The notes beneath the pieces were generated by a model. It saw nothing but the letters and a program-made list of their open reading frames with translations. It had not been told where the DNA came from and ran no database searches. The position numbers were made by a program, and so were the translations under genes. A stretch of DNA of 10,546 nucleotides from assembly GCA_015490475.1 (NCBI GenBank), contig WFXT01000125.1:1-10546 (forward strand), given 5' to 3'. This document shows, one piece after another, positions 6,083 to 10,546 of the stretch. Each line of letters begins with the position of its first letter. Position 1 is the first letter of the stretch. The DNA is from Bacteroidota bacterium (GTDB lineage Bacteria > Bacteroidota > Bacteroidia > JAADEI01).

Positions 6083-7069
6083 TTATCGTAATAAATGCTT
6101 TATTTCTTCCAGACATTCCAGAAAAGAGTCTGGATTGACCTGTCTTTTCCTGACTGCCTCATCAGCAGTGCCATGTATAGGTGAAATGCGAAAAATGGGT
6201 AGTCCAAGGGTCATATGCACTCCCCTTCTGCCTTCAACTAAGATTTTGAAAGGTATGAATGCCTGGTCATGATATGGCGCCAGCACTACATCAAAATTTT
6301 TCCACATGCCCATGCCCCAAAAACTATCGGCAGGTAAAGGGTCGCTTATCTCCATCTCTGGATAATGTTCCCGCAATTGCTTTATCACGGGCAACATAAT
6401 TTCCCTTTCTTCAGTGCCCAGAGCTGGTACTTCCCCTGCATGTGGATTTAAACCCGTGATGGCAACACGCCTTATTTTTACTTTATTGCTACTTAAATTC
6501 TTAAACCACTTCAATTCTTTTAGAATGTCCCAGAGTCTCCAGTATAACCGATCTGAATTGTTAAACAGTCCGATAACTTCTTTTAACGGAATGTGGTCTG
6601 TTATAGCAATGACGAACAAATTTTTATGTTTCATTGCCATGATAGGGTCAAAATCTGGGAACATATCTTTGAAAAACTCAGTGTGTCCTACGAAAGGAAC
6701 GTGAGCCATTCTCCATCTGTACTTATTGATCGGCAAGGTTAACAGTGGAACTGTATGATATTTTAAAGCCAGAGATGTAGCAACAGATAAATATCTGTAG
6801 GACAACCATCCAGCCTCTTCTGGCAATGTCCACGCCCTTGATTCAGTAATATCAACAATATGCACTTTGTCTATCTCCGAAAGGTCAGTGCCCCCTAATT
6901 CTTGATACCATTTGTTAACCACTTCCCGGGTGCAAACTATATACGTGTTATCTGGAAAAAGTCCATTTACCAGTGCATAGGCAATGAGATAAGGTCCCAC
7001 ACCCAGTGGGTCTCCACCACTCACAATCAGGGACGGCTCCACTTCCTTCTGCTCTAACCTATTTTTCAA
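6083..7069 (-). CDS. pdxA: 4-hydroxythreonine-4-phosphate dehydrogenase, divergent PdxA-like
   Basis: A 328-residue protein of the PdxA family, which oxidises 4-phosphohydroxy-L-threonine with NAD in the DXP-dependent route to pyridoxal phosphate. Conserved blocks (numbered from the TTG at 7072) include SGGDPLGVGPY (18-28), PINK (114-117), GHTEF (129-133), TDHIPL (158-163), GLNPHAGE (207-214), PADSFW (247-252), YHDQ (267-270), TLGLP (288-292) and HGTA (300-303). The metal-binding histidines expected in TDHxPL, NPHAGE and YHDQ (160, 211, 268) are all present. Oddities are Tyr at position 28, where the family normally has Glu (GIGPE), and an altered segment after HGTA (DEAVRKRQ in place of the usual LDIAGKG-like run). 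The start is one of two adjacent TTG codons at 7072 and 7069. The second has AAGGA 5 nt upstream and is preferred. The gene overlaps the end of the aminopeptidase gene by about 11 bp. Confidence 0.85.
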   Translation of the reverse strand: MKNRLEQKEVEPSLIVSGGDPLGVGPYLIAYALVNGLFPDNTYIVCTREVVNKWYQELGGTDLSEIDKVHIVDITESRAWTLPEEAGWLSYRYLSVATSLALKYHTVPLLTLPINKYRWRMAHVPFVGHTEFFKDMFPDFDPIMAMKHKNLFVIAITDHIPLKEVIGLFNNSDRLYWRLWDILKELKWFKNLSSNKVKIRRVAITGLNPHAGEVPALGTEEREIMLPVIKQLREHYPEMEISDPLPADSFWGMGMWKNFDVVLAPYHDQAFIPFKILVEGRRGVHMTLGLPIFRISPIHGTADEAVRKRQVNPDSFLECLEEIKHLLR

Positions 7070-8516
7070 CAAATTCCTTTTTCAGGAAAGAATAAATCAT
7101 TCTGACTCCCCAGCCAGTTCCCCCCTTAGGCAGGTAATACATTTTTCTATCTAAGAATGCAGTACCTGCAATATCCACGTGAACCCATGGATACTTCACA
7201 AAGTTCTGAAGGAATTTGGCGGCAATAATAGCTCCGGCATAGGGACCTCCTATGTTCTTAATGTCTGCAACAGTGGATTTAATGTCCTCGCCATATTCTT
7301 CCCATAACGGGAATTCAACCATTCGCTCATAAGTCTCAAACCCTTCTTGTAAGATTTTTTGTGTCTTGTCTCTGTCTAATGTAGAGAACATCACAGCGGC
7401 GTATGGACCTGTGGCACGCATGGCAGAACCTGTCAATGTGGCAAAGTCAATAACCATAAGTGGGTCATAGCGACGGGCGTAAATAAGGGCGTCAGCAAGA
7501 ATCAGTCGCCCCTCTGCATCTGTGTTTAAGACTTCCACTGTGGTTCCGTCAGAATACTCAATCACGTCGTCTGGAAGGTACGATGCAGGACCGGGTCTAT
7601 TATCCGTGGCAGGTATTAGTGCCACTACCTTCAAAGGCAACTTGTTTCTCGCTATTGCTTCTATGATACCTGCCACTGTTGCTCCACCACCCATATCCAT
7701 CTTCATCCAGTCCATATTATTGGGTGTTGATTTCAAACTTACTCCACCAGTGTCAAAGACAATTCCCTTACCAACCAGAACAATCGGTTTTTCATTAACT
7801 GCATTATCGGGCATATATTCCATGATAGTGAATGTTGGTGGAAATGCGCTTCCCCTATTAACAGCGAGCAGACCAGCCATTTTTTCTTTCTCTATGGCAG
7901 ATTTGTCCAGAATGGTTACTTTCACACCAACTTCTTGTCCCGTTTCATAGAAGGACCGAGCCATAGCCTCAGCCGTAAGCACATTAGGTGGTTCGTTGAC
8001 AAGATCCCTTACATAATACACAGATTCAAGAACATTGAGTAGCTGGTCAAGTTCAGCCTCTGAAACATTGAAGCCTTTCAGAATAGCCTTCTTTAAAGCA
8101 GAAATATGTTTTTCTGGTTTGCTCTTATATTTCACAAATCTATAGTTTGACAGAACAAGCCCCTCTACAAACGATAATTGTATATCCTTAACTTGCGATT
8201 CTGTGAAACCGCGCAGGTCAAAGTCTGTAACTATTGTGTCTAATTTCAGCTCGTCAGCGAGACTCTCTACTTTTGATGCCAATCTCCTTGCCTCTTCCTT
8301 TATAACATAAAACTCATTTTCGCCTTTGTCACGATATAGTACGGCAAACCACTGGTTGTGTCCTGCAGGAATCAACTTAACCTTTCTGTCCAGAGCGTTT
8401 TTGATATACTCATTTGCCTCTCCCTTTAAAGTATTGGCATGGGCAACCTTGAATACTGGTAAAGATTCTTGAAAAGAATCGTTTATTTCAAGACCAAGTT
8501 GAATTCTACTGCTCAT
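7059..8516 (-). CDS. Leucyl aminopeptidase, M17 family
   Basis: A 485-residue cytosolic aminopeptidase of family M17 (cytosol or leucine aminopeptidase), which removes N-terminal residues from peptides using two metal ions and normally forms a hexamer. The C-terminal catalytic domain is complete. VGKGIVFDTGGVSLKS (about 248-263) supplies the Lys, Asp and second Lys; MKMDMGGG (272-279) supplies an Asp; and NTDAEGRLILAD (331-342) is the family signature with Asp, Glu and the catalytic Arg. The relative spacing matches E. coli PepA closely. The less conserved N-terminal domain covers about the first 160 residues. The frame is open upstream to 8627, but that would run over the promoter and into the neighbouring gene, so the ATG at 8514-8516 is chosen. 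It heads a cluster with pdxA and the PhnP-type hydrolase. Confidence 0.93.
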   Translation of the reverse strand: MSSRIQLGLEINDSFQESLPVFKVAHANTLKGEANEYIKNALDRKVKLIPAGHNQWFAVLYRDKGENEFYVIKEEARRLASKVESLADELKLDTIVTDFDLRGFTESQVKDIQLSFVEGLVLSNYRFVKYKSKPEKHISALKKAILKGFNVSEAELDQLLNVLESVYYVRDLVNEPPNVLTAEAMARSFYETGQEVGVKVTILDKSAIEKEKMAGLLAVNRGSAFPPTFTIMEYMPDNAVNEKPIVLVGKGIVFDTGGVSLKSTPNNMDWMKMDMGGGATVAGIIEAIARNKLPLKVVALIPATDNRPGPASYLPDDVIEYSDGTTVEVLNTDAEGRLILADALIYARRYDPLMVIDFATLTGSAMRATGPYAAVMFSTLDRDKTQKILQEGFETYERMVEFPLWEEYGEDIKSTVADIKNIGGPYAGAIIAAKFLQNFVKYPWVHVDIAGTAFLDRKMYYLPKGGTGWGVRMIYSFLKKEFVEK

Positions 8517-8532
8517 ATTTATGATATTTTTT

Positions 8533-8541
8533 ACAAAGGTA
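8533..8541 (-). promoter_or_regulatory. Bacteroidota-type -7 promoter box of the aminopeptidase cluster
   Basis: Read on the minus strand this is TACCTTTGT, a perfect match to TAnnTTTG, the -7 element of the Bacteroidota primary sigma factor. It lies in the 55-bp gap between the secreted-protein stop (8572) and the aminopeptidase ATG (8516). Transcription would start only about 10 nt before the ATG. The -33 box is poor: the best candidate is TTTA at 8559-8562 with a 17-bp spacer. Confidence 0.55.
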
Positions 8542-8571
8542 GGCAGTCCTTGACAAACTAAAGGGTAAATA

Positions 8572-9633
8572 TTAGAATGCGTAAAATTTCCTTCTGATAA
8601 TGAGATTCTTCCACATAGCCTCTGCAATGAATAAGCCTTTCGTTCTTACTGGAACTATCGGCGTGTAATAGTGTTCTTCCAGTATTCTACCATCTGGTGA
8701 ATAAATTGTAATCCTTTCTGGAATGTCCTCAGAGCTCAATATGGGAACATAAAGGAAAGAGCCATTGAAGTATAATTCATAAGAGTATTGGTCAGCAATG
8801 GTATCCTGCTTGAGCGAGTCAGTAATGTTGGCATAATATTTAAAAGCGTCTGGCTTTCCATTAATGTCAATAGTTATTACGCCTACTGGGGCTATATTAA
8901 CACTATCAAAAAAGGAATATGTTCGCATAACTAATTCCCCCAATTTCGTCCAATTGAGAAATTTTATATAGAAAGCAAACGTTCTCTCTTCATAGACCCT
9001 CAAAACAAAGAAAGAATCCTTATTGGGGGTATATAGCCATCCCCACGCATCAGCAACAAAATGATTATACACCTCAATTCTCATATCCTTAGGGGTATTG
9101 TCTCTATAATTATAAATTATGTATTCTGCCGTATCATAAACCTCATCGCCCAAACGAATGGGTAACCTCAAAACGATACTCTTTTTAGAAGCAAAAGCTT
9201 TTGCAACATAAAATGAATCACCTAATGCCAGCCTCAGAGAATCATTCATTGCCTTCCCTGCTATTCCCGCTATTTCATCTATGAGAATATTGTTTGCAGA
9301 GTCAATAGTTCGTGTTATATATACAAAAAGAGTTTCTGTCCGTGCAATCAAACGAGTTGAGTAAAAAGCATAGGGAAACAAAGAGTAATATGGCGTTTGG
9401 TAAGGATATAAAAACTTCAATGTGTCCTGATAAACATTGTCATAAGACGTAAAATCCCACACTTGTGGCTCTGATGAAGGAGCCGTTATCATTGAAGAAT
9501 CAATGCCATCGTCAACATCATATCTCATAAAATAACCCGGAACAGGAGCCTGTTTAATAGACACGACAGGCTGAGCGAATGCAATTAATGGCAAAACTAC
9601 ACCCATTAACCACAGTCGTATTACTTTCCACAT
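8572..9633 (-). CDS. Secreted protein with probable T9SS sorting domain
   Basis: A 353-residue exported protein. The frame is open to 9699, but the ATG at 9631-9633 starts a typical signal peptide (MWKVIRLWLMGVVLPLIAFA, cleavage before Q21) and sits 12 nt after a strong promoter box, so I take it as the start. The mature part has no cysteine, is rich in Tyr, Phe and Asp, and begins with a stretch (VPGYFMRYDVDDG...EPQVWDFTSYDN) resembling the N-terminal part of other Bacteroidota secreted proteins of unknown function. The last 50 or so residues (ITIYSPDGRILEEHYYTP...GLFIAEAMWKNLIIRRKFYAF) resemble a type A T9SS sorting domain. No enzyme motif was recognised. It is divergent from a second secreted protein across a shared promoter region. 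Confidence 0.8.
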   Translation of the reverse strand: MWKVIRLWLMGVVLPLIAFAQPVVSIKQAPVPGYFMRYDVDDGIDSSMITAPSSEPQVWDFTSYDNVYQDTLKFLYPYQTPYYSLFPYAFYSTRLIARTETLFVYITRTIDSANNILIDEIAGIAGKAMNDSLRLALGDSFYVAKAFASKKSIVLRLPIRLGDEVYDTAEYIIYNYRDNTPKDMRIEVYNHFVADAWGWLYTPNKDSFFVLRVYEERTFAFYIKFLNWTKLGELVMRTYSFFDSVNIAPVGVITIDINGKPDAFKYYANITDSLKQDTIADQYSYELYFNGSFLYVPILSSEDIPERITIYSPDGRILEEHYYTPIVPVRTKGLFIAEAMWKNLIIRRKFYAF

Positions 9634-9645
9634 ATTCACAACGGT

Positions 9646-9676
9646 CAAAGTTAAAAGATAAGGAATTATGTTCAAA
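9646..9676 (-). promoter_or_regulatory. Bacteroidota-type promoter, leftward
   Basis: On the minus strand, TTTG (9673-9676) is followed after exactly 19 bp by TAACTTTG (9646-9653), matching the -33 TTTG and -7 TAnnTTTG boxes of the phylum's primary sigma factor. The ATG of the leftward secreted-protein gene begins 12 nt past the -7 box, so the 5' leader should be only a few bases. This promoter also argues against the longer open frame to 9699. Confidence 0.75.
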
Positions 9677-9701
9677 AATATTTTCAACGCATGGCACACT
9701 T

Positions 9702-9731
9702 TTTGCGTATAATTAAAATGTCGTATCTTTG
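9702..9731 (+). promoter_or_regulatory. Bacteroidota-type promoter, rightward
   Basis: On the plus strand, TTTG (9702-9705) is followed after 18 bp by TATCTTTG (9724-9731), a full TAnnTTTG -7 box. The -33 boxes of this promoter and its leftward partner are only 25 bp apart, so the two are back to back. The TTG at 9729 that would extend the reading frame lies inside the -7 box and cannot be the start on this transcript. The ATG at 9744 is 12 nt past the box, the same distance as on the other side. Confidence 0.7.
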
Positions 9732-9743
9732 AAATCAGATGAC

Positions 9744-10466
9744 ATGTTGAAACAACTAAAACATATTGGGATGTGGAAATTTTTCAAAAGCGGAATTGCT
9801 TTGTTTATTGCTTTTTACATAAACGCCCAGAATCCAACTATTAGTGTTCAGCAGGACACTGTCAGGATGGAAACAACTACTGACGAACCGGAAATTGTAT
9901 TAGATAACCAGATAGTTAATCAAACAGGCAAACTTCTAACTCTAAACTGGAAAGTTGTTAAACAGGATGTGCCAGAGGGATGTGAAGTTACTGTCTGTGT
10001 TGGAAATAATTGTTCTCAAAGTTCTAACGCAGAAGGCACTCTTGTACTGGGTAGTGGCGAGAAAGCAGATGTTTCTGTATTCATTTCAAAACCCGACGGA
10101 CTTCAAACCGACTCGGCAAATATAGAGCTAATAGTGTATGACCCCGGAGATAGCAGTGCTACGGTACGAACGATGGTCTTCAAGGCTGTTCCCGTGTCTG
10201 TTACCCATGTGTCAGCAGGTGAAATGGGCATGATATCAAATGATTTCAGGGTAATAACCCATGCTGGGCTCCTCTCTTTTGTCAATTATTCTAGAATGCT
10301 TTACGAAGTGTCCGTCTATGATATCCTTGGAAATAGATTATGGAGTGGCACTGTTGAAAAACAGAGCAGGCTGAATCTTGTTCACAACTTTGCCCCTGGT
10401 ATTTATTGGGTGCAAATAAAAAGCGAAACAGGAGATATTAGAACTCTCACTGTAAGGCTCAACTAA
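9744..10466 (+). CDS. Small T9SS-type secreted protein with Ig-like domain
   Basis: A 240-residue exported protein, the only plus-strand gene here. A signal peptide covers about residues 1-28 (cleavage near INA|Q); a start at the internal ATG 9771 would also leave a usable signal. Residues about 31-148 form a beta-sandwich-like domain with LNWKVVKQDVPEGCEVTVC, then VGNNC, then GSGEKADVSVFI. This W...P.G......C...C...L..G pattern is familiar from small Bacteroidota secreted proteins and resembles an Ig-like fold. It holds the only three cysteines, C80, C85 and C90, about five residues apart. Residues about 165-240 form a good type A T9SS sorting domain (YEVSVYDILGNRLWSG...FAPGIYWVQIKSETG...LTVRLN). 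Function unknown: a surface adhesin or structural protein is possible. It has its own promoter. Confidence 0.85.
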   Translation: MLKQLKHIGMWKFFKSGIALFIAFYINAQNPTISVQQDTVRMETTTDEPEIVLDNQIVNQTGKLLTLNWKVVKQDVPEGCEVTVCVGNNCSQSSNAEGTLVLGSGEKADVSVFISKPDGLQTDSANIELIVYDPGDSSATVRTMVFKAVPVSVTHVSAGEMGMISNDFRVITHAGLLSFVNYSRMLYEVSVYDILGNRLWSGTVEKQSRLNLVHNFAPGIYWVQIKSETGDIRTLTVRLN

Positions 10467-10546
10467 TTCGTGACGGCGCTATAGATATGTTTTGTTACTT
10501 ATATCATTGTGTTTCATAATAGTAATCGTAAATAAGTCTTACATCA
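10467..10546. other. Non-coding end of window
   Basis: These 80 AT-rich bases follow the stop of the rightward secreted-protein gene. I see no convincing terminator hairpin, full promoter or gene start before the window ends. Confidence 0.4.

Noticed and set aside
7522..7950. A 142-codon plus-strand open frame.
   Set aside because: It is the antisense of the most conserved part of the M17 aminopeptidase, whose signature motifs are intact on the other strand.
8517..8627. N-terminal extension of the aminopeptidase.
   Set aside because: It would cross the promoter -7 box and run into the end of the adjacent secreted-protein gene, and the extra residues resemble nothing in the M17 family.
1..10546. 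CRISPR array, tRNA, rRNA, transposase or phage genes, riboswitch.
   Set aside because: Looked for on both strands by eye. No regular spaced repeats, RNA gene hallmarks or mobile-element proteins were seen.

Overview
The window reads as a chromosomal segment of a member of the Bacteroidota or a close relative (Bacteroidetes/Chlorobi group). Two independent signs support this. Three secreted proteins have an N-terminal signal peptide and a C-terminal beta domain that looks like the type IX secretion (T9SS) sorting domain. Two or three promoters have the phylum-specific -7 box TAnnTTTG, two of them with a TTTG -33 box 18-19 bp upstream. Start codons almost never have a Shine-Dalgarno sequence, which also fits the phylum. 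No rRNA, tRNA, CRISPR, transposase or phage gene is visible.

Layout. Nine of the ten genes are on the minus strand, so transcription mostly runs right to left. At the right end a divergent promoter pair (about 9646-9731) drives two T9SS-type secreted proteins in opposite directions (8572-9633 minus; 9744-10466 plus). Next comes a tight housekeeping cluster with its own -7 box: an M17 leucyl aminopeptidase, a divergent PdxA-like dehydrogenase and a PhnP-type metallo-beta-lactamase-fold hydrolase. The last junctions are a short overlap and a 1-bp gap.

A 285-bp non-coding gap (5023-5307) follows. It holds two palindromic elements: a roughly 97-bp imperfect inverted repeat built from heptamers spaced about 10 bp apart, and a C/G-rich hairpin.

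Left of the gap is a second probable operon: an alpha-helical repeat protein, a phosphosulfolactate synthase (ComA family) coupled to it by an ATGA overlap, a membrane-anchored three-PASTA protein, a 600-residue T9SS-sorted protein, and a DCC-family (DUF393) thiol-disulfide oxidoreductase-like protein whose start lies inside the preceding gene.

How the genes fit together. The aminopeptidase and PdxA suggest ordinary peptide turnover and vitamin B6 synthesis. The second operon combines a carbon-sulfur bond-forming enzyme with cell-envelope proteins. That is suggestive, but the sequence alone does not prove a joint pathway. The strongest leads are the sulfonate enzyme in an envelope-gene operon, the phased-heptamer palindrome, and the uniform near-leaderless promoter geometry. 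I did not find clear evidence of a wholly new defence or mobile system.
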